From assembly GCF_035917455.1 (NCBI RefSeq), contig NZ_CP109078.1, forward strand, positions 6,246,001 through 6,310,000: 64,000 nt of DNA, given 5' to 3'. Both the position numbers and the translations under genes were made by a program. The notes under the pieces are model-generated. The model was given only the letters and a program-made list of their open reading frames with translations. It was not told where the DNA came from and searched no databases. This document shows positions 26,906 through 35,062 of the stretch, in pieces (position 1 is the first letter of the stretch; each line of letters begins with the position of its first letter). This DNA comes from Micromonospora sp. NBC_01796. GTDB lineage: Bacteria > Actinomycetota > Actinomycetes > Mycobacteriales > Micromonosporaceae.

Positions 26906-27570
26906 GGGGGGACCGGCCGATTCGGCTGGCGATCGTCGACGACGACCCACTGGTACGGGCCGGGCTCCGGATCCTGCTGGGCGGCTCGCCGGACATCGAG
27001 GTGGTCGCCGAGGCCGGCGACGGCGCCGGGGCGGTGTTGCTGGTCGACGCCCACTGGCCGGACGTGATCCTGATGGACATCCGGATGCCCAGGGTCGACG
27101 GCCTGACTGCCACCCAACGCATCCGGGGCCGGCCGTCGCCGCCGCAGGTGATCGTCCTGACCACCTTCAACGCCGACGAGTACGTCCTGGAGGCGCTGCG
27201 CGGCGGGGCCAGCGGCTTCCTGCTCAAGGACACCCCGCCGCACGACATCATCGCCGCGGTCCGCACCGTCGCGGCGGGTGCGGCCAGCCTGTCCCCGGCT
27301 GTCATCCGGCAACTCATCGACCACGTCGCCGACCCGTCGGCGGGGTCGCGGCGCGACCGGGCCCGTACCCTCCTGGCCGCGCTCACCGACCGCGAGCACG
27401 AGGTGGCCGTCGCGCTCGGGCGCGGGGTGTCGAACGCGGAGATCGGTGCCGCGCTGGGCATGAGCGTGCCCACGGTGAAGGGTCACGTCTCCCGGCTGCT
27501 GGCCAAGCTGGAGCTCAACAACCGCGTCCAGGTCGCGCTGCTCATCCACGACGCCGAACTGCTCCGGTAG
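26884..27570 (+). CDS. NarL/FixJ-family response regulator
   Basis: This 228-residue protein has an N-terminal receiver domain with the acidic pair in AIVDDD, phospho-acceptor Asp in VILMDIRMP, and Lys in FLLKDTPP. It ends in a LuxR-type helix-turn-helix (LTDREHEVAVALGRGVSNAEI, TVKGHVSRLLAKL). Its start lies inside the 3' end of the kinase gene (22 bp overlap). The likely target is the divergent hydrolase promoter or its own operon. Confidence 0.93.
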   Translation: MAAVVGLRGDRPIRLAIVDDDPLVRAGLRILLGGSPDIEVVAEAGDGAGAVLLVDAHWPDVILMDIRMPRVDGLTATQRIRGRPSPPQVIVLTTFNADEYVLEALRGGASGFLLKDTPPHDIIAAVRTVAAGAASLSPAVIRQLIDHVADPSAGSRRDRARTLLAALTDREHEVAVALGRGVSNAEIGAALGMSVPTVKGHVSRLLAKLELNNRVQVALLIHDAELLR

Positions 27571-27609
27571 GAGCACCGCCGGTACCCGGTCTCGTCCCGG
27601 GATCCGAGC

Positions 27610-27640
27610 CCGGACGGCTGGCACCAGGCTGGCCGTCCGG
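27610..27640. terminator. Hairpin after the two-component system
   Basis: CCGGACGGC (27610-27618) pairs with GCCGTCCGG (27632-27640) over a 13-nt loop. It follows the response regulator stop by 40 bp and precedes the exopolysaccharide operon. Confidence 0.6.
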
Positions 27641-27687
27641 CCACCCTATGCCCCGCTATGGTCGATTACTGACATGTAGGGGCATTC

Positions 27688-27700
27688 CGGAGAATCTCCG
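27688..27700. promoter_or_regulatory. Short inverted repeat before the exopolysaccharide operon
   Basis: CGGAGA-A-TCTCCG is a 6+6 bp symmetric element in the AT-richer 130 bp upstream of the chain-length protein gene. It could be an operator. Support is positional only. Confidence 0.3.
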
Positions 27701-27767
27701 CGCAAACGTACTTTACCCTCTAATCGACACATCAAAGTCTTCGCTTATCGGGTTCGGGGGCAAGAAG

Positions 27768-29291
27768 GTGAATGGCGGCAGCAGTCTGCGCGCGTTACGC
27801 CGTAGCTGGTGGTTGGTGCTGGTGGCGGTGATCTCCGGACTGGGGATCGCGGGCGTGGTCACCACCAGGGAGGTGCCCCAGTACGTGACCACCACGACGT
27901 TCTTCGTCACCACCCCGGGCAAGGGCACCACCGACGTGATGCAGGGCAGCACCTTCTCCCGGGAGCGGATCAAGTCGTACGTGGACCTGGTCCGGGGCGA
28001 CCGGTTGGCTGGCATGGTCGCCGGCGAGCACCCGATGGGACTCTCCGTCCAGCAGATCCAGGAGCGGATCACCGCCCAGGCGGTACGCGACACCGTGCTG
28101 CTGACCGTGACCATCACCGACGTGGACCAGGCCCGGTCGGAACGGCTCGCTCATGCCGTACTCGGTGAGTTCACGGCCCTCGTCGAGACCCTCGAAGGGT
28201 CACCGGGCGCCGACTCCCCGGCGGTGAAGCTGGAGGTCATCGCCGGCCCGACCCCGGTCACGGTGACCTCGCGACCGTTGCGCAACCTCGGGCTCGGCCT
28301 GCTGGCGGGCCTGTTGGTGGGGCTGGCGGCGGCGATGCTCCGGGAGACGCTGGACAAGACGGTCAGGACGTCCGGGATGCTGCTCGAGACGACCGGCGCA
28401 CCGGTTCTGGCGGTCGTCCCGCACCAGGGCTCGATGGCCAGGAAACCCGCGCTGCTGCGGGGCGGCTCCACGCCGGGCGCGGAATCGTTCCGGCAACTGC
28501 GTACGAACCTGCGCTGCGTCGATCCCTCGGTGCGGATCCTGGCCGTGACGAGTGCCATTCCCGGCGAGGGCAGATCGATCACGGCCGCGAACCTCGCCGT
28601 CATGGTCGCCGAGACCGGCTCCCGGGTGCTGCTCCTGGAGGCGGACCTGCGCCGCCCCCGGATCGCGAACTACCTCAGGTTGCCGGGCAGGACCGGCCTG
28701 TCCGACGTACTCGCCGGTCGGATCGACGTGTCCGACGCGCTACAGCAGTGGGGAAAGCACCCCCTGTGGGTGCTGCCCTGCGGTGCCACTCCGTCGAACC
28801 CGAGCGAACTGCTCGGCTCGGGCAAGATGGCCACGCTCCTGGAGAGCGAGCGGTGGAACTTCGACCTGATCGTGATCGACACGCCGGCACTGCTGCCGCT
28901 GACCGACGGCGCCGTCGTGGCCCAGGCGGCCGACGGCGTGATCCTGGTGGCGCGGGCGAACATGACGGGGCAGGAAGAGGTACGGGCCGCGTCCGCCGCA
29001 CTGCGGACGGTCCACGCGCAGGTCGTGGGCTGCGTGCTCAACGACGTGGGGCGTCGCGACGTCGGTTTGGCGTACCGCTACGGGGTGGGCGTACGGATCG
29101 GTGTCAGGTCGCGCTCCGCGGGTGAGGTCTTGCCGTTGCCAACGGCCGCCCAGGCACCCGATCAGACACCCGACCGGGCCGGCACCTGGTGGCAGGGCAC
29201 GGCTCCGTCGGACGGGCGCCGTCCGGTCGAGGCGGGTGTCAAGGGCGCGGGTGACCCGGGCGCCGAGGGTCCGCGTACCTCCGCGCGCTGA
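27768..29291 (+). CDS. Wzz/BY-kinase-like polysaccharide chain-length protein with degenerate Walker A
   Basis: The chosen GTG has AAGAAG/GGGGG upstream. The frame is open further left, but that part has no family features. The 507 residues hold a Wzz-type N-terminus with flanking membrane segments (WWLVLVAVISGLGIAGVV and LGLGLLAGLLVGLAAAML) around an extracytoplasmic region. A cytoplasmic ParA/BY-kinase fold follows. The Walker A reads PGEGRSIT instead of PGEGKSTT, so the phosphate-binding Lys and the Mg-binding Thr are both replaced. Walker A' is LLLEADLRRP and Walker B is DLIVIDTP. There is no C-terminal tyrosine cluster. It probably controls polymer length in the Wzx/Wzy system, perhaps without autokinase activity. 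Confidence 0.85.
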   Translation: MNGGSSLRALRRSWWLVLVAVISGLGIAGVVTTREVPQYVTTTTFFVTTPGKGTTDVMQGSTFSRERIKSYVDLVRGDRLAGMVAGEHPMGLSVQQIQERITAQAVRDTVLLTVTITDVDQARSERLAHAVLGEFTALVETLEGSPGADSPAVKLEVIAGPTPVTVTSRPLRNLGLGLLAGLLVGLAAAMLRETLDKTVRTSGMLLETTGAPVLAVVPHQGSMARKPALLRGGSTPGAESFRQLRTNLRCVDPSVRILAVTSAIPGEGRSITAANLAVMVAETGSRVLLLEADLRRPRIANYLRLPGRTGLSDVLAGRIDVSDALQQWGKHPLWVLPCGATPSNPSELLGSGKMATLLESERWNFDLIVIDTPALLPLTDGAVVAQAADGVILVARANMTGQEEVRAASAALRTVHAQVVGCVLNDVGRRDVGLAYRYGVGVRIGVRSRSAGEVLPLPTAAQAPDQTPDRAGTWWQGTAPSDGRRPVEAGVKGAGDPGAEGPRTSAR

Positions 29292-29366
29292 GCCCCACCA
29301 CTCCCCGCTCGATCAGACCGACCGCTACCTGCCGCTGTCCCCGGCTGCCCTGTTTAGGAGGCGTCG

Positions 29367-30521
29367 ATGAGAAAGCTCCCCGGCACCCTGCCCACCCGGA
29401 CGACCGCGACCTCGGCCGTCGACGAGGTGCCCGGTCTCGACGAGTTGCCCGGTCTCGACGAGGTACCGGGCGTCGACCGGATGCTCGACGTCGAGCGGAT
29501 TCCGGGTGTCCACAAGGCGCCCGGCCGGCGCTTCGTGGGTGCCCACCGGCGGCGCAGGCGTGCGTCCGGCTCCGCACCGACGACCGACGGCGCCGATTCC
29601 CGCGGCCGGGTCTCCGCGCCGGGCCGGAGACGGGTTCGTGTGGCCGTGTTGGAATCCGCCACCCACCCCACCGCGGACCGGCTCGACGAGGAGTTCGAGG
29701 TCGTGATGCGGCTGCCCGCACCGCCCAGAGTGGAGCAACTGGACGCCCTGCTTCTGCTCTGCCGGCCCAAGATGCTGCTGATGAAACAGCCGCTGGATGC
29801 GGTCGACCCGCGGCTGATGGCCGCCTGCCTGACCCGGCAGGTCGACCTGCTGGTTCTCGCGCGCCCGACCTACGGGCTGCTCCGACCGGCCCGGCTGCGG
29901 CGGATCGGTGGGCTGCTCTGGGTACACGTGCGGTGGCCGTCCGGCCGGCCCGCCTGCGGGCGGGTGAAGCGGACCCTGGACGTGGCGTTGGTACTGCTGA
30001 GCCTGCCCCTGCTGCTGCCGGTGATGCTGCTCATCCTGGTGGCGGTGGGCATGCGTGGGCCGGCCCTCTATTTTCAGCACCGGGTCGGCGAGGGCGGTCG
30101 GCTGTTCCGGATCGTGAAGTTCCGTACGATGCGGACCGACGCCGAGCATGGCCTCGGGCCGCAACTGGCCACACCGAACGACCGTCGGGTGACCTCGATA
30201 GGGCGGACCCTGCGCCGTTCCCGTCTGGACGAACTGCCCCAGTTGTGGAACGTCCTGCGCGGTGACATGAGCCTCGTCGGGCCCCGCCCGGAACGGCCCG
30301 AGTTCGTCGACGAGTTCAAGCGGCTGCCCCACTACGACCTCCGGCACCTCATCCGACCCGGCCTCACCGGCGTTGCCCAGCTCACCGGCGGGTACGCGGC
30401 CACGGCGGAGGAGAAGCTCCGGTTCGACCTGCTCTACCTCAGCTACCGTTCGCTGCGCTTGGACCTGACCCTGCTCGTGCTCACCCTGGCCGACATGCTG
30501 CGCGGGTTCCCCCGTGGCTAG
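29367..30521 (+). CDS. Priming sugar-phosphate transferase (polyprenyl-phosphate hexose-1-P transferase)
   Basis: TTAGGAGG lies 8 bp before the ATG. The C-terminal about 200 residues are a typical bacterial sugar transferase: KRTLD, one long hydrophobic segment, HRVGEGGRLFRIVKFRTM, then LDELPQLWNVLRGDMSLVGPRP and PGLTG. This domain transfers a hexose-1-phosphate to undecaprenyl phosphate and starts repeat-unit assembly. The N-terminal about 180 residues are unusual: instead of four extra membrane helices there is a soluble segment with an 18-bp tandem repeat. The protein sits between the chain-length protein and the flippase and overlaps the latter by 8 bp. Confidence 0.9.
   Translation: MRKLPGTLPTRTTATSAVDEVPGLDELPGLDEVPGVDRMLDVERIPGVHKAPGRRFVGAHRRRRRASGSAPTTDGADSRGRVSAPGRRRVRVAVLESATHPTADRLDEEFEVVMRLPAPPRVEQLDALLLLCRPKMLLMKQPLDAVDPRLMAACLTRQVDLLVLARPTYGLLRPARLRRIGGLLWVHVRWPSGRPACGRVKRTLDVALVLLSLPLLLPVMLLILVAVGMRGPALYFQHRVGEGGRLFRIVKFRTMRTDAEHGLGPQLATPNDRRVTSIGRTLRRSRLDELPQLWNVLRGDMSLVGPRPERPEFVDEFKRLPHYDLRHLIRPGLTGVAQLTGGYAATAEEKLRFDLLYLSYRSLRLDLTLLVLTLADMLRGFPRG
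29421..29510 (+). repeat. Five 18-bp tandem units inside the sugar transferase gene
   Basis: Units start at 29421, 29439, 29457, 29475 and 29493. The first three are nearly identical and encode DEVPGL, DELPGL and DEVPGV. The last two are diverged (DRMLDV, ERIPGV). The repeat keeps frame, so copy number can vary without disrupting the protein. Confidence 0.75.
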
Positions 30522-32124
30522 CACGCCGATCACCGCCGGACGGCGGATCGCCCACAACACCGGCAGCCTGTTCGTCTCCCGGGCGGTGGTGGCGGTGGCC
30601 AGCCTGGCGACCCTGCCGGTGCTGTACGACGGCCTGGGGGTCCGCGGGTTCGGCGTCTGGGCACTGCTGGGTGTCCTGGCCGCCGTCGTCTCCCTGGCCG
30701 ACCTCGGGCTAGGCACCGCACAGGTACGGGAGGTGGCCCGGGCGCACGACGACGAGGGGCGCCGGCGTGCCCGTGCCACCCTCGGCCTGGGTCTGCTGTG
30801 TTCGGTGGCCCTCGGCCTGCTCGCCGTCGTCGGGACGCTGGTGTGCTGGCCCCTGCTGGCCCGGCTGTTCGACGTCGGTGAGCTGGTCCACGAGGCCCGC
30901 AACAGCGCGCTGTGGCTCATGGTGGGCGTGCTGCTGGACCAGGTGTCGTTGCCCTGGCGGTCGATGCTGGCCGGCACCCAACGGTACGCCGCGATCGCCT
31001 GGACCTCGGCGGTGACCGCCCTGCTCGGAGCGGTCCTCGGGGTGCTCGTGATCCGGCTCGGCGGTGGCCTGGCCGCGCTGGGCGCGTCGACCGCCGCCAC
31101 CGCCGCGGTCCGGGCCGTGGTGCTGATCGTGACCGCGCACCGGGGCATCGGATGGCTGACCCCCCGGGTCCGGGGCATCCGCCGGTCCGACGTACGCGCC
31201 GCCGCCGGGTACGGCCTGCCGGTTCAGGTGACCCGCGCCTCCGGAGTGGTGAACGCCGAGGCCGGCCGCCTGTTCGTGGGCGGATCCTACGGCCCCGCGC
31301 CGGTGGCCGGATTCGACCTGGGCAGCCGTCTGCTGAGCCTGCTGAGGCTGCCGCCTGAGCTGATCTTCACCGTCCTGTTCCCGTACGCCGTGACCGGTGT
31401 CGCCAAGCACGGGCGCGACTGGCTCGACAACTTCTACCTGACCACCACCAGGTACGTGGTGGCGTTCGCCGGTCCCTGCGCCGCGGCACTGATGGTCTGC
31501 GCCGATCCGGTGATCCGGGGCTGGATCGGCGAGCCGGTGCCGTGGGCGGCGGCGACCGTCGTGATCCTGGCCCCCAGTTACGCACTCGGCCTCGCCGCCG
31601 GGGCCGCCACCCTGGTCACCCGGGTGGAGGGGCGGCCGGACCGGGAGACCTGGTACCTGCTCACCGCGCTGGCGCTCAACCTGACGATGGTGCCGTTCCT
31701 GCTGCGCCTGTGCGGCCCGCTCGGCGCGGCGTTCTCGACCGCGATCTCGATCACCCTCAGCAGCGGGTATTTCTGTCTGCGGTTCCACCGGGCGACCGGA
31801 CGGCCGATCGGCGGGCTGCTGCGTGCCGTACGTCCCGGACTCGTCGCGGCGGTGGTGGCCGGTGTCTGCGGCGCCCTCGTCGCGCCGTACCTCCCGGACC
31901 TGCCCGGACGGTCCGGCGCGACGCTGACCGTCCTGCTCCGGGGCGGCACCGTCCTGCTGGTCGCCGCGGTCGTGCTTGGCGCGACCGGGTTGGTCGGCGG
32001 CGCGGAGCGGGCCTGGCTGTCGCGCCGATGGTCGGCGTACGGCCCGATGTTGCTGACGAAGCGGCCGGTGGCTCCCGTTGGTGGGAGCCCCGCGGACGCC
32101 ACGATTCGGAAGGATTTCCCATGA
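30514..32124 (+). CDS. Wzx-type polysaccharide flippase
   Basis: The 536-residue product is almost entirely membrane-spanning, with about twelve to fourteen hydrophobic segments in the MATE/MVF polysaccharide-exporter pattern. It starts with TAGRRIAHNTGSLFVSRAV, a common flippase N-terminus. It should move lipid-linked repeat units across the membrane. The start overlaps the sugar transferase end by 8 bp, and the stop overlaps the methyltransferase start (ATGA). Confidence 0.88.
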   Translation: MASTPITAGRRIAHNTGSLFVSRAVVAVASLATLPVLYDGLGVRGFGVWALLGVLAAVVSLADLGLGTAQVREVARAHDDEGRRRARATLGLGLLCSVALGLLAVVGTLVCWPLLARLFDVGELVHEARNSALWLMVGVLLDQVSLPWRSMLAGTQRYAAIAWTSAVTALLGAVLGVLVIRLGGGLAALGASTAATAAVRAVVLIVTAHRGIGWLTPRVRGIRRSDVRAAAGYGLPVQVTRASGVVNAEAGRLFVGGSYGPAPVAGFDLGSRLLSLLRLPPELIFTVLFPYAVTGVAKHGRDWLDNFYLTTTRYVVAFAGPCAAALMVCADPVIRGWIGEPVPWAAATVVILAPSYALGLAAGAATLVTRVEGRPDRETWYLLTALALNLTMVPFLLRLCGPLGAAFSTAISITLSSGYFCLRFHRATGRPIGGLLRAVRPGLVAAVVAGVCGALVAPYLPDLPGRSGATLTVLLRGGTVLLVAAVVLGATGLVGGAERAWLSRRWSAYGPMLLTKRPVAPVGGSPADATIRKDFP

Positions 32125-32972
32125 CCAGTCTCGTCGCCACCGAGCAGTGCGCGCTGTGTGGTGAAACGCGCAGCGAACCCGCCCTCGGCGGCCTGCTGCG
32201 CCGCTGCCGGTCCTGCGCGTTCCAGTGGACCGCCGACGGGCTCGCACCGCCGGACGAGTTGTACGACGAGTCCTACTACGAGAGCGAGTCGTACCGGCGG
32301 TACTTCGCGTTGGCGCCGCAGTGGCGGTTCGAGGCCGCGCGGCGGCTGGAGTGGCTGCTCGCGATGGCCCGGCCCGGCACCCTGGTCGAGGCCGGACCGG
32401 CGGGCGGGTTCTTCCTGAAGGCCGCCCGCGACCGGGGCATCTCCGTGCAGGGCGTCGAGGTGTCGGAGGTGGCCGCACGGTACGCGCGCGAACAGCTCGG
32501 TGTTCCCGTACAGCGTGGGATGTTCGAGGACGCCGTGTTCGCGGAACCCGTGCAGGCGGTGTGTGCCTTCCACGTGCTGGAGCACGTCACGGATCCGCGG
32601 GAGTTCCTGCGCGCCGCCCACGACAAGCTCGCGCCGGGCGGATGGCTGGCCCTGGAGGTGCCCAACATCATCTCCGCCGCCGCCAGCCGGTACGGCGCCT
32701 CCTGGGTGGACCTGGCCCCGCGTTACCACCTCTGGCACTTCGATCCCGATTCGCTGCGCCGACTGGTCACCGAGTCCGGATTCGAGATCGTCCGGTCCGA
32801 CACCATCTTCGCCTCCCACTACCTGCGGCGCAGCCGCCGGTTGAGCCGGTGGGGTCTGGCGAGCCAGTGGCGCGGCCTGCGGACCACCGGGTCACTGCGG
32901 GCAAGTCACCCGCAGCTCGGCGACTACGTGCGGGTCCTGGCCAAACGCCGCGAGACCGGGGGAGTGTCATGA
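32121..32972 (+). CDS. Zinc-ribbon class I SAM-dependent methyltransferase
   Basis: The 283-residue protein starts at an ATGA overlap. The N-terminal CALCGE and CRSCAFQW form a four-cysteine zinc ribbon, as in sugar C-methyltransferases and related Methyltransf_23 proteins. The SAM loop reads LVEAGPAGGFFLKAA, slightly unlike the usual DxGxGxG, and the post-I region has AFHVLEHVTDPREFL and PGGWLALEVPN. It likely methylates a sugar or lipid-linked repeat unit of the exopolysaccharide. Its stop overlaps the next glycosyltransferase start. Confidence 0.82.
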   Translation: MTSLVATEQCALCGETRSEPALGGLLRRCRSCAFQWTADGLAPPDELYDESYYESESYRRYFALAPQWRFEAARRLEWLLAMARPGTLVEAGPAGGFFLKAARDRGISVQGVEVSEVAARYAREQLGVPVQRGMFEDAVFAEPVQAVCAFHVLEHVTDPREFLRAAHDKLAPGGWLALEVPNIISAAASRYGASWVDLAPRYHLWHFDPDSLRRLVTESGFEIVRSDTIFASHYLRRSRRLSRWGLASQWRGLRTTGSLRASHPQLGDYVRVLAKRRETGGVS

Positions 32973-35062
32973 CCGGACCAGCGGGGATCCCACCCGCCCG
33001 TACCGGGGACCGGCCGGACCGGCCCGCGCCGCCGCGTACCCCGCCGCCGGACGTGTCGGTGCTGCTGGTGAGCTGGAACACCCGGGACAAGACGCGGAAC
33101 TGCCTGGAGTCGCTGCCCGCCGCGATGACCGACGCGCTCCGCTACGAGGTGGTGGTGGTCGACAACGGCTCGGCCGACGGCTCGGTCGAGATGCTGGCCG
33201 CGTACCCGGGCGTGCGGCTGATCCGCAACAACCGCAACCTCGGGTACGCGGAGGCGGTCAACCAGGCGTACCGGAACTCACGGTCCGACCTGGTCCTGCT
33301 GCTGAACAGCGACGTACGGTGCCAACCGGAGACGGTGTCGACCCTGGTGGACTTCCTCCGCCAGCGGCCGGCCGCCGGTGGCGTGGGCCCGCAGTACCTC
33401 GACGAGTTCGGCGAAATCGAGCCGCACTACCTCGGCCTGCTCAGCTTCCGGGCGGCGCTCGGCCTGGCCGCCGGGCTGCGTTGGCTGCCGGGACTTCGCG
33501 AAGCCTGGCTCGCGTACCAGTTGGCGGACGGGGACTTCGACCATCCCCGGACGGTGCCCCAGCCGGCGGCGAGCTGTCTGCTGCTGCGCCGCGAGGCCCT
33601 CGAACCGAACCGGGTCTTCGACGAGGACTTTCCCCTGTACTTCAACGACGTACGGCTGGCACACCGGTTGGCCACTCTCGGCTGGCAACTGTGGATGACC
33701 CCGGACGCCGTGGTCAACCACGACCGTGGCTCGTCCACCCGGCTGCTGGACTCGGCCACCCGGTCCCGCCACCACCTCAGCGGACTCGTCCGTTACGTGG
33801 CGCAGACCCAACCGCGGCACCGGCTGCGCCTGTTGCAGGCGCTCACGCTCGTCGACCGCCAGTTGCGCTGGGTGTTCCGGATCCGTGGCCAGCTCGGCCT
33901 GCGTGACCTGTTCGCCGCGCTGCGCGGCGATGCCGGTCCGTTGCCCAGCGGCGACCTGCGGGACTGGGTGGTGATGCTCAGCGGGGTCGACTGGAGCACC
34001 GAGGCGCACCGCCAGCACGCGCTGGCCCGGGAACTGGTCGCCGACCGCCGGGTGCTGTTCGTGGAGCCGCCGGGTCAGCGTCCCCGGTGGCGGTTCACGG
34101 TGCGCCAGATCGCGCCGTCGCTGTGGCGGGCGGTCCCGCCGACGGTCCTGCCGGCCGGTCGGCAACTGCCGCCGGTGAACTGGATCAACCGGCGGATCGG
34201 CGCCCTGCTGGTACGCCGCTGGCTGGACCGCTTTCCCGGCCGACGACTGGTCTGGATCGACGAGGACCTGTCCGTGACCGCATCCCGTCACCTCGGCGGG
34301 GAAGCGGTCATCTACGACGGCGCCGACCTCGACTGGACGTTCACCCGCTGGTGGAACCGGTGGCACGTACGCCGTGGAATGCGCAGCGCGGTCGGCGCCG
34401 CCGACCTGGTCCTGGCCTCCTCACCGGCGCTGGTACAGCGGCTTCCCGCCGCGCGCCGCCCACCCGTGTCGCTGCCCAACGGCTGCGATCCCGAACAGTT
34501 CAGCCCGTCCGGACCGGTCGCGCAGTGGGCGCGGCAACTGCCCCACCCCCTGCTGGGGTACGTCGGCGCGGTCGACACCCGCGCGTTCGACGCCGAACTC
34601 GTGGCGGAGGTGGCCAGGCTTCGCCCCGACTGGACGTTCCTGATCGTCGGCCCGTCCACTCCCGCCGGCCGTGCGCCGCTGGCCGGACTGGCCAACGTCC
34701 TGCTCCGGGATCCGGTGGAGTTCGCCGAGGTGCCCGCCATCCTGCGGGCCTGCGACGCCTGCCTCATCCCGTACCGGCTCGGTGGGTTGATCGACTACGT
34801 GCACCCGAAGAAGGCCTACGAGTACCTCGCCCTGGGCAAACCGGTCGTCGCGACCCCGCTGCCGGCGCTCGAACGGCTCGACGGGCCGGTCCACCTCGGT
34901 GCCGGGCCGACCGCCTTCGTCGCGGCGATCGAGGAGGCGCTGGGGTCCAGCCAGTGCCCGGACGCCTCGGCGCTGCGTCGGGAAGCAGCCGTGCGCAATA
35001 GCTGGTCGGCGCGGGGCGTGCAACTGCGGGACCTGATCGCCGGGTTGGCGGCGGGTAGATGA
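32969..35062 (+). CDS. Two-domain glycosyltransferase, GT2 fused to GT4
   Basis: The protein has 697 residues starting at an ATGA overlap. Residues about 25-300 are a GT-A family 2 domain (VSVLLVSWNTRDKTRNCLESL, VVVDNGSADGSVEM, LLLNSDVRC, and an ED-rich acceptor region FDEDFPLYFNDVRL). After a linker, residues about 335-690 form a GT-B domain (WSTEAHRQHALARELV, VSLPNGCDPEQFS, LGYVGAVDTRAFD, ending with KKAYEYLALGKPVV). It probably adds two successive sugars. The N-terminus has a Pro/Arg-rich extension. Its end overlaps the polymerase start by 4 bp. Confidence 0.88.
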   Translation: MTGPAGIPPARTGDRPDRPAPPRTPPPDVSVLLVSWNTRDKTRNCLESLPAAMTDALRYEVVVVDNGSADGSVEMLAAYPGVRLIRNNRNLGYAEAVNQAYRNSRSDLVLLLNSDVRCQPETVSTLVDFLRQRPAAGGVGPQYLDEFGEIEPHYLGLLSFRAALGLAAGLRWLPGLREAWLAYQLADGDFDHPRTVPQPAASCLLLRREALEPNRVFDEDFPLYFNDVRLAHRLATLGWQLWMTPDAVVNHDRGSSTRLLDSATRSRHHLSGLVRYVAQTQPRHRLRLLQALTLVDRQLRWVFRIRGQLGLRDLFAALRGDAGPLPSGDLRDWVVMLSGVDWSTEAHRQHALARELVADRRVLFVEPPGQRPRWRFTVRQIAPSLWRAVPPTVLPAGRQLPPVNWINRRIGALLVRRWLDRFPGRRLVWIDEDLSVTASRHLGGEAVIYDGADLDWTFTRWWNRWHVRRGMRSAVGAADLVLASSPALVQRLPAARRPPVSLPNGCDPEQFSPSGPVAQWARQLPHPLLGYVGAVDTRAFDAELVAEVARLRPDWTFLIVGPSTPAGRAPLAGLANVLLRDPVEFAEVPAILRACDACLIPYRLGGLIDYVHPKKAYEYLALGKPVVATPLPALERLDGPVHLGAGPTAFVAAIEEALGSSQCPDASALRREAAVRNSWSARGVQLRDLIAGLAAGR

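Noticed and set aside
26721-27767. Upstream extension of the chain-length protein frame
   Set aside because: The frame is open back through the two-component genes, but the residues are Arg/Gly-rich shadow sequence. The family begins at the GTG at 27768.
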